A DNA stretch of 64,000 nucleotides from Limnanthes douglasii subsp. nivea (taxonomy: Eukaryota; Streptophyta; Magnoliopsida; Brassicales; Limnanthaceae). The notes beneath the pieces were generated by a model. It did not search any database and was not told where the DNA came from. It was given only the letters and a program-made list of their open reading frames with translations. Below are positions 1-9,600 of the stretch, piece after piece. The position numbers were made by a program, and so were the translations under genes. The stretch lies in assembly GCA_036936605.1 (NCBI GenBank), contig JAUPFV010000005.1, forward strand, positions 235,629,770 to 235,693,769, given 5' to 3'. Position 1 is the stretch's first letter. Every line of letters begins with the position of its first letter.

Positions 1-171
1 AATCGCCGAAGCGAATGTGAACAGGTATGCCACAAGAATAGGTAGACTCATGTTTACATCTACAACAATTTTTAAAAAGATTATATGTCATGTATAGGAG
101 GCTTGTACTACAAGCATCGTGAATAAAGCCCTGTAATTGTAATTGAAATCGACTATATCTTGGAGATTCAT
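1..171 (-). pseudogene. UMAMIT/WAT1-like transporter, 5' exon of a tandem copy (cut by window edge)
   Basis: Read on the minus strand, this is the first exon of a plant drug/metabolite exporter of the UMAMIT (nodulin MtN21, EamA) family. It starts with MNLQDI at 171 and runs through a first membrane helix (LFTMLVVQASYT) into the family signature 'MSLPILVAYLFTFASAI'. It is nearly identical to the exon at 2367-2561, so it is a tandem duplicate; the rest lies left of the window. The codon after ASYT is TGA where the right-hand copy has GGA, so this copy carries a premature stop. It lacks the 5-bp deletion that breaks the right-hand copy at the same place, so the two copies died by different lesions. 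The family call is firm; expression cannot be judged. Confidence 0.75.
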
Positions 172-366
172 ATTCCTGTAGAATAAAATAATTATTAGAA
201 TGTACATATATCTATATTCATTTTAGAATATACATATATTTAAATTCGCGTAAAAAGATCCTACCACAGTAATAAAAATTTGACGAGCTAGAGAGTCCTA
301 ACTAACAAAGATTATAGATCAGTATGAATTTTGTGTTTTTGAATTTGGTGTTTTCCATCCTTTGGG
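172..366. other. Duplicated upstream region joining two tandem UMAMIT pseudogenes
   Basis: About 120 bp directly upstream of the left copy (172-310) match the sequence upstream of the right copy (2562-2680). The piece with 'gagctagagagtcctaac' reappears at 3050-3077. Positions 317-366 are the 3' untranslated part of the next transporter copy. The stretch is therefore the spacer of a head-to-tail tandem array. Confidence 0.6.
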
Positions 367-814
367 TTACAAAGCATCGACAGACGCTTCTTCGTCGACT
401 TGTGCAGGTGTGTGTCGCTTGGCCCATAATACCATATATAATCCAAGGGTTATAAAAATTGCTCCTAAAATACCGCAAAACCACAAAACTACACAATATC
501 AGTATATATTTATCACCACGTTATTTATTGAGCTGATTATAACTATATTTGAAATAATATTATATATATATATATATATATCACTAACATTCATAATTTA
601 AAAAATTACTTACTTTCCAATTTTTAGCGGCTCTTCTAATGAAATATATGCAAAGACAACCGCAATCACCACGGACAACGGGTTGAAAGTAGATACATAT
701 ACCTACCATTTTAACGATAAAACCTAGGAAATCACTATAAAAAAACGTAAACATGTATATACCCTGTGGTAAAGAAGAACAAATACAATAATCAAAAGAA
801 AAGAATAAAACATT

Positions 815-958
815 TAATATAAATTTGTATATTTTCTAGTTATCTAAACATGTCTCAAACTTTAACATAAATTTGTATATTTTCTAGTTAAATAAACATG
901 TATCAAGCTTTAGCATAAATTTGTACATTTTCTTGTTATATAAATATGTATCAAACTT
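815..958. repeat. 48-bp tandem repeat, 3 copies
   Basis: Three consecutive AT-rich units start at 815, 863 and 911, each containing 'ataaatttgtatattttc' (third copy with small changes). They lie in an intron of the UMAMIT pseudogene; the neighbouring 1060-1165 is a looser repeat of 'ggttttcttactgtttctttt' type. Confidence 0.8.
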
Positions 959-2091
959 GATGTCTTCATCACACTTCATATGTTATACATTTTTAGGTTT
1001 TCTTACTGATTCTTTTTACTATTTTTTAATCATAAATATAAAACAGTTTTAAATTTTACAATTGTGTTGGTTTTCTTACTGATTTCTTTTAATGTAGGTT
1101 TTCTTACTATTTCTTTTAACTGTTTTCTTTTAATGTAGGTTTTCTTACTGTTTCTTTTAATTGTTTTCTAACCATCAATATGAAAGAACTTTAAATGTTA
1201 TAAGTTTGTAGGTTTATAGTATAACTGTATTGGTTTTTTTATCGTTTTCTTTTACTATATCAACTTTATTCTTTTCTAACCAAAAGTTAGCATTGTGATA
1301 TTGCCGTGTGGAAAACAATAACCATTCTGATATCCAATGGTAACACCTATTTTGTCCAGTTCCTCTCCGTGCATAATGCGTAGACAACCGCTTGAATAGC
1401 GCCCATAACGCACATGAGTGCGTTAAGGGTAAATAAAGCGGGGTACAAATTACTGATTTTTACCAATATTGAAAATTAAAATATAGTTAACAATTAACTA
1501 CAACGTTATATAAACATAATAGTTTTAAAACATATATTCTCTTATTTTAAAAACTTATACAAATGCTAAAATATTTGATTAAGAAATTAGAACTGAACCA
1601 GCAACCATGCAGCGTTGCACATGTTGCTTCCGAATCCAAGAGCGTATCCCCAAGGTGACGAACGGTGACCCGTTGAAGTTTGATATTATTCTAGTATATT
1701 AGAGCTGATTGGGGACCGAAACTCTTTACCTTTGTATAAGGTAAAGAGTAGAGTCCCACAAACACTGACCAATATACCAACAACTTTAGCTTTTCCTGCA
1801 TTCGTACTTAATTGGAAGGTCTCTAATCTAAAAAATTGTAGAATGAAATAGTTTAGTTAGTAATAAAGTCGAAATAAGTTCAAACGATATATTTGATAGA
1901 AAAATATATACTATTTAGTGAAAAATAAATTGGTAAGAAGTTTAACACATTGTACCTAAATATTAGAGACAAAATGAATGCCATGGCCGGGACCAAACTT
2001 GGTATAGCGGCAGCAAATGCTGCTGATGTCAGCTGTAAGCTCTTAATGCCCATGTTATTCGAGATACTAGTTCTGAATTAACTTTTATTAG

Positions 2092-2094
<3 letters not shown>

Positions 2095-2183
<89 letters not shown>
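2095..2183. repeat. (TA)n microsatellite
   Basis: Uninterrupted TA dinucleotides for about 88 bp, inside the intron between the second and third exons of the UMAMIT pseudogene. A shorter (TA)10 run lies at about 564-584 in another intron of the same gene. Confidence 0.95.
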
Positions 2184-2185
<2 letters not shown>

Positions 2186-2561
2186 AAGCAGTAAAAGATT
2201 TAAAATTTTAAAAGTGAATATTTACCCAAGCAGAGCCGATGGAAATGTAGCTAAAAGTATCTTCCGCGACATTGGTGGTCTGATGTTCCTGTAAACAAAT
2301 TAAATACTTTATGAAAATGGTCCAAAAAATGTGAAAAATATATCATATACTAAAAGATTTATTCACCTCTCCTGATAGAGCGCTACCGAAACCATAATCG
2401 CCGAAGCGAATGTGAACCGGTAGACCACAAGAATAGGTAGGCTCATGTTTACATGTGCAACAATTTTTAAAAAGATGTCCTGTATAGGAGGCTTGTACTA
2501 CAAGCATCGTGAATAAAGCCCTGTAATTGTAAATGAAATCGATTATATCTTGGAGATTCAT

Positions 2562-3210
2562 ATTCCTGTACAATAAAATAATTATTAGAATATACATATA
2601 TCTATATTCATTTTAGAATATACATATATCTATATCCGCGTAAAAAGATCCTACCACAGTAAAAAAAAAAATTTGGCGAGGATAATAAGAGTTTGGTATA
2701 TAACTATATTTCTCGTCTGCTTACGTGGCGTAAAAGTTTCGCTTTTGGCGAACAATGTGTATGCTTTCAAATCTTGTAACATTGTACATAGAAATCACTT
2801 AAATAAGATTGCTAAAAAAATAAGATTTCAGGTTACAAATATAATCTTTCCAATTAACAAGTTAGTGAGCTAGAAAGCTAATAAAAAAAGCCCAAACGAT
2901 TCAAATTTCAAAATCAACTGATAATAACAACTGATAATGATGTTGATATTCGATTAAATTGAAGATTTTGTCTTTGTTGGACAAAGATCCGTATGAATTT
3001 GGTGTTTTTGAATTTGGTGTTTTCCATGCTTTGGGTTACAAACAAAACCAGTGAGCTAGAGAGTCCTAACTAACAAAACCCAGATGACTATTCAAGATTG
3101 ACATAGATATCAAAACCTAAAACACTAATATAAATAAATTAGCTCATAGAAACAATACCTGATCTATGAAACTCGCTTAAGGGAGAGATTTTGGAGACAG
3201 ATGAATAACC
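2562..3210 (-). other. Upstream region with 3' relic of a third tandem UMAMIT copy
   Basis: No complete gene is present. Positions 2987-3044 match the 3' untranslated and stop-codon region of the left pseudogene (317-373; 'gaatttggtgttttccat' in both), so a third tandem copy once lay here and has been almost wholly deleted. Sequence 2562-2680 matches 172-300. Relative to the left copy, the promoter homology is split by about 375 bp that includes this relic. Confidence 0.55.
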
Positions 3211-3511
3211 GACCTGAATACTCCTCCCGATGTGAAGCTACTGGAAATGCTAAGACCTGGATACTCCTCCCGATCTAAAGCTACTGGAAATGCTAAGACC
3301 TGAATACTCCTCCCGATCTAAAGCTACTGGAAATGCTAAGACCTGAATACTCCTCCCGATCTGAAGTTACTGGAAATGCTAACACCTGGATACTCCTCCC
3401 GATCTGAAGTTACTGGAAATGCTAACACCTGAATACTCCTCCCGTTCATAAGGTACTGGAAATGCTAAGACCTGAATACTCCTCCTGATCTGAAGCTACT
3501 AGAAATGTTGT
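3211..3511. repeat. 43-bp minisatellite, 7 copies
   Basis: Seven head-to-tail units start at 3211, 3254, 3297, 3340, 3383, 3426 and 3469, each beginning 'gacctgaatactcctcccga' or a close variant and ending 'ctggaaatgctaa'. Divergence between units is low except in units 6 and 7. No long open frame runs through it. Confidence 0.92.
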
Positions 3512-3896
3512 AAGTAAAATAAAAATTTAGAGAGAAGTTAGATGGAAATCTTGAATTGAAAATCTTGAAAATCGTGTTCTTAAACTCTACCCAACTCTAC
3601 CTGAGAATGAGATGGAAGAAACACAAAGAAGAAAAGAATAAATGTCAATTACACCTAACGAAAAAACTTTCATATTACCACGCCTCCTTCCACTAAAATT
3701 AAATGAATTCTTATTTGATAGATATAAGATATTATTTTTCTATTTTTCACGCGTCCAATAATAGAACCACGCTTCTAAAAAGAAATAATTGGCATTAACA
3801 ATATAGGTGCAGTAATTTAATAAAAACTCCATTTAACATGCTCTAATAAAACTCCCTTCGAATTTTTATTTTTGTAGGCTCCCTCGTCATTTGACA
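3512..3896. other. Spacer, nothing recognised
   Basis: AT-rich sequence between the minisatellite and the Mutator-like element. No coding frame, repeat or RNA gene was recognised. Confidence 0.5.
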
Positions 3897-3905
3897 TATA
3901 TTCAA
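3897..3905. repeat. Target site duplication of MULE-A, left
   Basis: TATATTCAA, repeated exactly at 13269-13277. Nine bp is the usual duplication length for Mutator-like elements. Confidence 0.9.
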
Positions 3906-4284
3906 GGGAATTGCTAAAAAAAAGCCAAAACTACTCCGCGAAGTCGTATGCTTCTGATTTTCAATATTTACAAAAATGTCACTAACCAAAAAACTCAAAA
4001 AACTTTTGGAAGTCTAAATATTTACAAGTCATGCCATTTTAGAGTCCAAAATACTCCATGAAGTTGCAAACATAATTTCAAACTTCATCTTCTCCAAACC
4101 TACTAAAAATAGAAACTTAACAACTATCAAAACCCATTTTTTAAAAAAATTCAAAACCTTTACAATATGGACGGAAAAGAATCGGAAGCACTTCCCACGC
4201 AGAGCAGCATGGTCGCCGAGGAGGTACATTGCATTTCCCTATTTCATGTTCGAAAAAAATAGAGTTTTCGAAAAATCCCGTATC

Positions 4285-4460
4285 TGGTGTTCTTCGCCAC
4301 CCTCTGGCATGGACGACAGCCCGTACGCCATTGGGGAGGCGTAGAACATGATTCCATGCCGTCTATTAGCGTGGGTCACCATTCCTACACGTGTGGCGTA
4401 CTGTCTGTCATCCACGCCAGTGGGTGGCGAAAGGAAGGTGTCCTACGCCTTCTTATAGGT
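4285..4460. repeat. Palindrome cluster 1, within transposase intron 1
   Basis: GC-rich cluster of short inverted repeats of the type (T)ACGCCA-spacer-TGGCGTA, for example TTCGCCAC...TGGC, GTACGCCATTGG...GGCGTA, and CACGCCAGTGGGTGGCGAA. The inferred intron 4224-4524 contains all of it. The same motif family recurs at 7913-8145 and 12360-12552. Confidence 0.7.
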
Positions 4461-5872
4461 GAAATGTGCTTACCTTATCCAGAATGCCAGTTTAATTTGT
4501 TTTTCTACTTCTTACGTATTGCAGGAGGTGAACGAATGCGATATTTCGCTTGCTTCGGACTACGCTCACCATTTCACCACTCACGACGAGTATAGCTTAG
4601 ACTCGATGACCGAGTGGGTAAAACTTAGGGGGAAAACGTTGGGTTTTTCGATAAACGTAGCATCGAAGAAGGTAGGGAAGAGGGGGAGAACACCGAGAGT
4701 GGATTATCGGTGCGAGCGATCCGGAATTTTCAAGTCGGCCGTTAAAGAGTGCGACCGTAAGCGTAAGGCTACCGGTAGAAAAAAAATAAATTGCCCTTTT
4801 CATTTGGTGGGTAATCCGGTAAAAAGAGACGATAAGTGGGCTATTAATGTCCTTTCCGGGAAGCACAACCACGAACCGATAAAGTATGCCAAAGGAAATT
4901 TGCAATGGTCCAAGTTAAAACGGAAGGAAAAAGAGCTCGTTGATCTTTTGACGGTGAACGGGACAAGTCCGCGACAAATATTTGGTGCTTTGAAAAAGGC
5001 CGATCCGGAGAATGCTTCAAATATCCGTCACTGTCAAAGAACGAGGATGATTGAAAACGGGAGTCGATCCCAAATGCAATGCTTGTTAGTTAAATTACAA
5101 TTGCACAAGTACAAGTATTGGGTACGGACGGGGAATGACGGTTTTAACGTCATAACCGATTTGTTTTTCGTACATCCACTTAGTATTGATTTACTACGGA
5201 CCTTCCCACGCTTGCTAATCATGGATAGCACATATAAATTTATTCGTTACGGGATGCCTTTGTTCGAAGTAGTCGGGGTAACATCGACCAACAAAACGTT
5301 TTGCATTGGTTTCACATTTATGGTGAGTGAAAAACAAGACAACTACGAATGGTCTTTGGGATGCTTGAAAACGGTAATGGAGGAGAATGATTGTGAATTA
5401 CCTTGTGTTATCGTTACGGACCGCGAACTAGCCTTGATGAGTAGCATCGACAAATTATTCCTTAGCGCTAGTCACATGTTATGCGAGTGGCATATCAACA
5501 AAAATGTTGAGGTTATGAACGAGAGGTTGGCTAAGATGCGGTCGGTGTTCAAAGACCAAGATAAGACGGTGGATTATGTGGTTGAATCATAGATTACGCT
5601 TTATAAAGAAAGGGTTGTTCACGCTTATACTAACATAATCATGCATTTCAATAATCACACCTCTAATAGGGCCGAAAGCTCGCATGCTATATTGAAAAAA
5701 TATGTGGGGTCTAGCCGATTGGATTTTGATGGGTTTTGGGATAACGTGCATGGCTTGTTAGCGATGCAACATTCGACCATAAAGAATCGATGGAGCTTAG
5801 CAAGTGCCGTCTAATTCACAAATTCCAAGATTTCAAACCGTTCAAATTTTTACGGGGGTATGTATCACCTAT

Positions 5873-5880
5873 TGCATTGG
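5873..5880. repeat. hAT MITE target duplication, left
   Basis: TGCATTGG immediately left of the element, repeated exactly at 6292-6299. Eight bp is the hAT-superfamily duplication length. Confidence 0.9.
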
Positions 5881-6291
5881 TAGAGCTGTTAGGGGGCCTC
5901 CCGACCCGTTAACCCGCCCGGGACCGGACCAGTAAGGCCCGCCTGAGATCAGTCCGGATAGCTTAGGGAGCGGGTTGGGAGCCAATTTTTTGGACCGACT
6001 CTCTTATCGGTCTGGACCGGTCCGCCCGGTAACCAGCCCGATAAGGGAGATATATAATTTTTTCTCCTAATCTATGTATATTTTTAACTAAAATCCTAAA
6101 AAAATTACGATAAACTAACAAACCCGCCCGTTAAGAGTCGGACCGGACCGAATCGATTCTTAACGAGCCGGTCCCGGTCCATAATATTTGGCTCCCTTCG
6201 CTTAGCGGTCCGGCTCGACCCGCCCGGTAACTTATCGAATCGGTCTCGGTCCCGTCCAAACCCGGACCGACCCGACCCGATAATAGTACTA
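5881..6291. mobile_element. Non-autonomous hAT-like MITE, 411 bp
   Basis: It starts TAGAGCTGTTAGG and ends with the loosely inverted AATAGTACTA, with an exact 8-bp duplication TGCATTGG on both sides. The interior is rich in GACCGG/CCGGTCC motifs in both orientations, as in plant hAT MITEs, and has no coding capacity. Removing it together with one duplication restores the transposase reading from RGYVSPIAL to AIVYNNYV, so it entered a gene that still read through at this point. Confidence 0.9.
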
Positions 6292-7760
6292 TGCATTGGC
6301 GATAGTATACAATAACTATGTTGATAAAATCGACGGTGAAAAATCTATGTGCGTTTGCACCGATCGTACGATCCATGGTTTGCCGTGTTCGCACGAACTT
6401 GAGGCAATCCGAAGAGTGAACGGCCATGTACCTACTCGGATTATAGATGAGAATTGGAAGAGACTAGATATCGTTCAGCGAGTCAAACTCACCGGTGAAG
6501 AAGAAGTAAAATTTAATTTCGCAAATCCAAATGCGAAACTTGAAGAGTTTGATGTTTACGAACAAAGTCATTGGCTCAAAAAATTTCAAATTTTTTTGGA
6601 TCCTTCGACTACACTCCTTTGCGAACCCCTCGAGAAGGTTAAAACCCGCGGTAGAACTCTCGGACATGTTGGAAGTCGTGGTCGTGGACGCGGTCGGGGT
6701 CGCGTTAAAGGTAGCAAAGTCCAACGTGATTATTCTACGAAAAGGGATCCTTCGTATCACGAATACGTGGAACAAGAAATGTTCGAGTCCCACGATAATG
6801 CCGAAACTCCATGAGTGGTAACACCCATCGCTAGTATAGCAACCCCGTTCGGCACTCTCGGTAGCACCGCAAAAAACGGTTGCCGCACATACTCTTACTA
6901 ATTCCGGAGCAAAACTGCCAAAAAATATAGCAAAACGGGTTCAATGCGTTGGTTTAGGCACTCCGGATGCGTCGAACCACATCAAGGCTATAACATCATT
7001 CTCGGCTAAACCATTCCCGGCTAGATTACCAAATGTTTTGGACTCGAGATTTTAAAAAGACATACCTCAATATATGCGTCCTTTCATAAGCCGAATTACA
7101 AATGTAATGCCCAGCAGTAATTGTGGTTTTAGAGCCATCGCGCATGGTATGGTCGGTAACGAAAGTGGATGGCTAATGGTTAGAGAAGCCTTGGTTCACG
7201 AGCTAAAGAGCGATTGAGAGTTTTATAAACGGGTTTCATATTACGACTATGAAAGCGAAGTCGATAATGAGATAAACCGGTTGACTTTTAATAAAGAGAA
7301 TGCACCTTTCGCAAAATGGATGTCCTTGCATAGTTGCGGAAAACTAGTCGCGACTACATTCAATTGCGTTTTCTATTGCCTCGCTCCCGGTGGAAGTACG
7401 ACTTACCTACCGGTGAAAAATGCACCGCCGAGCGATGGTTCTTTAAAGGAGATCGACATGGAATTCGTCAATAAAAACCATTTTTTTCACGTGAGTAAAG
7501 AACTTTAACTTTCGCACGCATTTAATCATTTATTGTGTTAACGCGCATTGATATTGAATGGGAATTTGTAGGTTGACTTGGTTAAAGGGTAACCCATACC
7601 GACTATAGATCCCACGTGGATGCGAACGACGGGAGAAGACGCTATTTCTTGGTCGATCCCTTTGCTAGATAGAGTCTGTGTATTTTCAAGACTGCAAAAT
7701 CCCACCCCGACACATTCCGTTGAACATGATGATCCCATAGTGGACTTAACCAAAGATTGA

Positions 7761-7912
7761 ATTTATTTTAAAATCAAATTTATTTTATTTTCGATTATGT
7801 TGTATTTTTTTTTGTAAACTAACAATGTGTTGTACCCTTGTAACCACGTTCCCTTTTCTGTCCATTTTTGTTTTCAAAAAAATTTGACTTTACAAATTTG
7901 AAGTCGTAGTTT
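7761..7912. other. Transposase 3' region
   Basis: AT-rich sequence after the transposase stop, probably its 3' untranslated region. Nothing else is visible. Confidence 0.4.
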
Positions 7913-8145
7913 TCGCCAGCCGAATGGCGTAACTAACAAAGCTCACGCCAACCGTTGGCGTGAGACGAGCTCCCTACGCCAACCGATGGTGTGAGCATCG
8001 TCCCGTACGTCATTCGGCTGGCGTACGGGACTTTTCTGGAGCCTCTGTCCCAAAGAACAGAGGCTCCAAAAAATTTAAGCCTATTTCCGCCACACGTTGG
8101 CGAAAAGGCCTACCCCTACGCCATTGTGTGGCGGCAATAGGGTAA
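7913..8145. repeat. Palindrome cluster 2
   Basis: At least six short hairpins in tandem: TTCGCCAGCCGAATGGCGTA, CTCACGCCAACCGTTGGCGTG, CTACGCCAACCGATGGTGTG, GTACGTCATTCGGCTGGCGTA, a different stem (GGAGCCTCTGT...ACAGAGGCTCC, 8039-8069), then CCGCCACACGTTGGCGAAA and CTACGCCATTGTGTGGCGG. The arms are constant and the spacers vary. It lies between the transposase and the small minus-strand gene. Confidence 0.8.
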
Positions 8146-8466
8146 ACCTAGTAATTTTTTTTCTAAAATACAACTGCTATTTTACTTTAATTTAAGGTTA
8201 ATTTGAGGTTATCCTCAAAACAATAACACTTAAACTTCTTAATTTGTAAATTTTGGATGTTTTTTGTAATGAATGAATGTAAACTATGGATGTTATATGT
8301 TTGGATGTTTATCTTAAAAAAAATAACACTTAAACTTCTTAATATGATGATTGCATTAAAAAATTACACTTTAATCAAAAGCATTGCATAATTAGAAATA
8401 CATAAGCACATAACTTAAACCAAATGATAGATAAGCTAACCCTGAGTTAGCATTGCACACTTAGTT

Positions 8467-8934
8467 TTACGGAGTCGGATAGTTCATTCCATACTCAAAG
8501 CTTTTCTCGAATGAATATTCCTCTTCATCACTACTTTCTTCGGGAGTTGAGTACGTTTCAACGGCGCTGGCTATTGCGTCGGCTATTTCTTGCTCCATTC
8601 GTTGTATCGCATGTGACACCATCTCCTGCGTAATTGTACTTTGCAATCCCATGTCGAATACCTTTCGGAATTTGGTTTGGACTTCCCAAGGAAGTGACTC
8701 GATATGTTTAGTCATTGTTTTAAGGTAAGCTAACCTATCGAACACTTCTTCACGTCTGCGTGGTCGGGGTATTAAACATCCTGGACACGATGCCTCCCTA
8801 CCATGATTGAAGAACATTCTGTACAAAACCGCATCGATGAAACCATGAATCTCCTCTTGCATCTTACCTATGACGAAGTCAAATGCACTTAGGAGGTTTG
8901 CATCTTCGTGCACGTTCCAGCCTGAATCTCCCAT
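8467..8934 (-). CDS. Small acidic Myb/SANT-like accessory protein (155 aa)
   Basis: An open frame of 155 codons with no intron. It is related to the gene at 9601-9978 and to the relic at 45088-45445: an N-terminal aromatic/acidic segment (GWNVHEDANLLSAFDFV), then FIDAVLYRMFFNHG, a basic segment RRREEVFDRLAYL, and an acidic tail ESSDEEE. The pattern W-x(3)-ED-x(2)-LL, a second helix with aromatics and an R-rich third helix resembles the Myb/SANT (trihelix) fold used by some plant transposon accessory proteins. That assignment is inference, as I do not recognise a named family. A TATA-like TATAAATA lies at 8975-8982, about 41 bp upstream of the ATG. It is transcribed divergently from the next gene. 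An insert with CPGC (PGCLIPRPRRR) distinguishes it from its paralogue. Confidence 0.62.
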   Translation of the reverse strand: MGDSGWNVHEDANLLSAFDFVIGKMQEEIHGFIDAVLYRMFFNHGREASCPGCLIPRPRRREEVFDRLAYLKTMTKHIESLPWEVQTKFRKVFDMGLQSTITQEMVSHAIQRMEQEIADAIASAVETYSTPEESSDEEEYSFEKSFEYGMNYPTP

Positions 8935-8974
8935 TGTTATAACTTAAATGTTTAGTTTAATAGTCAGATTCTAG

Positions 8975-8982
8975 TATTTATA
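8975..8982 (-). promoter_or_regulatory. Putative TATA box of the 155-aa gene
   Basis: TATAAATA on the minus strand, about 41 bp upstream of the start codon at 8934. Position and sequence fit a plant core promoter; no experimental support. Confidence 0.5.
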
Positions 8983-9074
8983 GACTCGAAGTCGGTGGTT
9001 AAATTCTAAAATAATTAGCGGGAATGGGTGTTTTTTGTTCCCGCGTAAAATATAGAAAATAGTATTGTACATAT

Positions 9075-9155
9075 AACCGGGACCCACCAATAACTCCAAC
9101 CGGCATAATAACTCTCGCCAACACAGAAACTCCCGCCAATAAATACGCGCCAACA
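9075..9155 (+). repeat. 81-bp direct repeat, copy 1
   Basis: Starts 'aaccgggacccaccaataac' and is nearly identical to 9377-9457. It contains 'ccaaccggcataataactc' and CGCCAACAC. The pair lies between the divergent small genes. Confidence 0.85.
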
Positions 9156-9376
9156 ATTTCGGGTTGTAATATTTAGTTTCGAATCGAATTTATTTTGTGT
9201 TTGAATGATTATGTTGTTTTTTGTTGTAAAAGCTTAAACACAAACCAAAACATAAAACGGACCATGACCTGAAACATTAACTTGGCATAAACCAAAACAT
9301 CAACTGAAACACAAACAAAAATACAAACTACAATCGGTATAGTTTACTCGGTGAAGTTGCATAGATTATTAAATTC

Positions 9377-9457
9377 AACCGGGACCCACTAATAACTCCA
9401 ACCGGCATAATAACTCCCGCCAACACAAAAACTCCCGCCAGAAAATATCCGCCAACA
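9377..9457 (+). repeat. 81-bp direct repeat, copy 2
   Basis: Second copy of the repeat at 9075-9155, same orientation, with few differences. It is followed by further CCCGCCAA motifs up to about 9485. Confidence 0.85.
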
Positions 9458-9517
9458 TTTTAATCCCCGCCAAACAATCCCGCCAACGCAATAGTGCATG
9501 GCCAAAAAATAACTGTA

Positions 9518-9527
9518 CTATATAAAC
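9518..9527 (+). promoter_or_regulatory. Putative TATA box of the plus-strand small gene
   Basis: TATATAAA about 75 bp upstream of the ATG at 9601. Sequence and spacing fit a plant core promoter. Confidence 0.5.
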
Positions 9528-9600
9528 ATGTCACAGAATACAATATTCATAATAGAAACAAAGAGTCTACTTAAGAAAAAAAACACAAACACTTTAATAG

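Larger units (their letters stand above)
367..2561 (-). pseudogene. UMAMIT/WAT1-like transporter pseudogene, near full length
   Basis: Minus-strand exons can be followed in order: 2561-2367 (start MNLQDI), 2288-2226 (RPPMSRKILLATFPSALLG), 2072-1956 (SLQLTSAAFAAAIPSLVPAM), 1827-1593 (GKAKVVGILVSVCG, then WGYALGFGSNMCNAAWLL), about 1450-1280 (YPALFTLNALMCVMGAIQ), about 705-614 (YVSTFNPLSVVIAVVF) and about 488-367 (GAIFITLGLYMVLWAKRHTP, stop TAA). This is the standard two-EamA, ten-helix plan of UMAMIT amino-acid/auxin-type exporters of the plasma or vacuolar membrane. Lesions: a 5-bp deletion shifting the frame in exon 1 near 2475, in-frame TAA in exon 4 (near 1686), in-frame TAG in exon 5 (near 1346), and non-canonical splice sites around 1593 and 1455. 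Outer boundaries are approximate. It is a dead copy. Confidence 0.8.
4167..7760 (+). pseudogene. MULE transposase with FAR1, SWIM and OTU domains (broken)
   Basis: A probable first exon 4167-4223 (MDGKESEALP...) joins at 4525 (EVNECDISLASDY). Domains in order: FAR1-type DNA-binding region (about 4612-4880, ending with KHNHEP); MULE catalytic core with D in LLIMDSTYKF (5224) and D in VIVTDRELAL (5419), then CEWHINKN; SWIM finger with CVC and PCSH (6346-6395); Gly/Arg linker RGRGRGRGR; OTU cysteine-protease-like domain with NCGFRAIAHG (near 7121) and the histidine stretch NKNHFFHV (near 7470). A late intron spans 7491-7571. Lesions: TAG at 5590, one-base deletion near 5785, hAT insertion at 5881, stops near 6812, 7053, 7215 and 7590. 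The protein would bind the element ends and cut and rejoin DNA in the nucleus; this copy cannot make it. Confidence 0.88.
9015..9490. promoter_or_regulatory. Shared divergent promoter with E2F-like motifs
   Basis: The intergenic region between the two divergent small genes holds GCGGGAA at 9019-9025, TTCCCGCG at 9038-9045, and several (T/C)CCGCCAA/CCCGCCA motifs between about 9410 and 9485. These resemble E2F/DP binding sites (TTTCCCGC, TTGGCGGG), which in plants drive S-phase genes. The number and two-sided placement are striking, but function is inferred only. Confidence 0.4.

Noticed and set aside
302..601. Two overlapping open frames on opposite strands
   Set aside because: Both are shadows of the last exon of the UMAMIT pseudogene, which is read in a third frame (GAIFITLGLYMVLWAK).
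3211..3511. Regular repeat array that could suggest CRISPR
   Set aside because: Units are directly contiguous with no unique spacers, and the host is a plant; it is a minisatellite.
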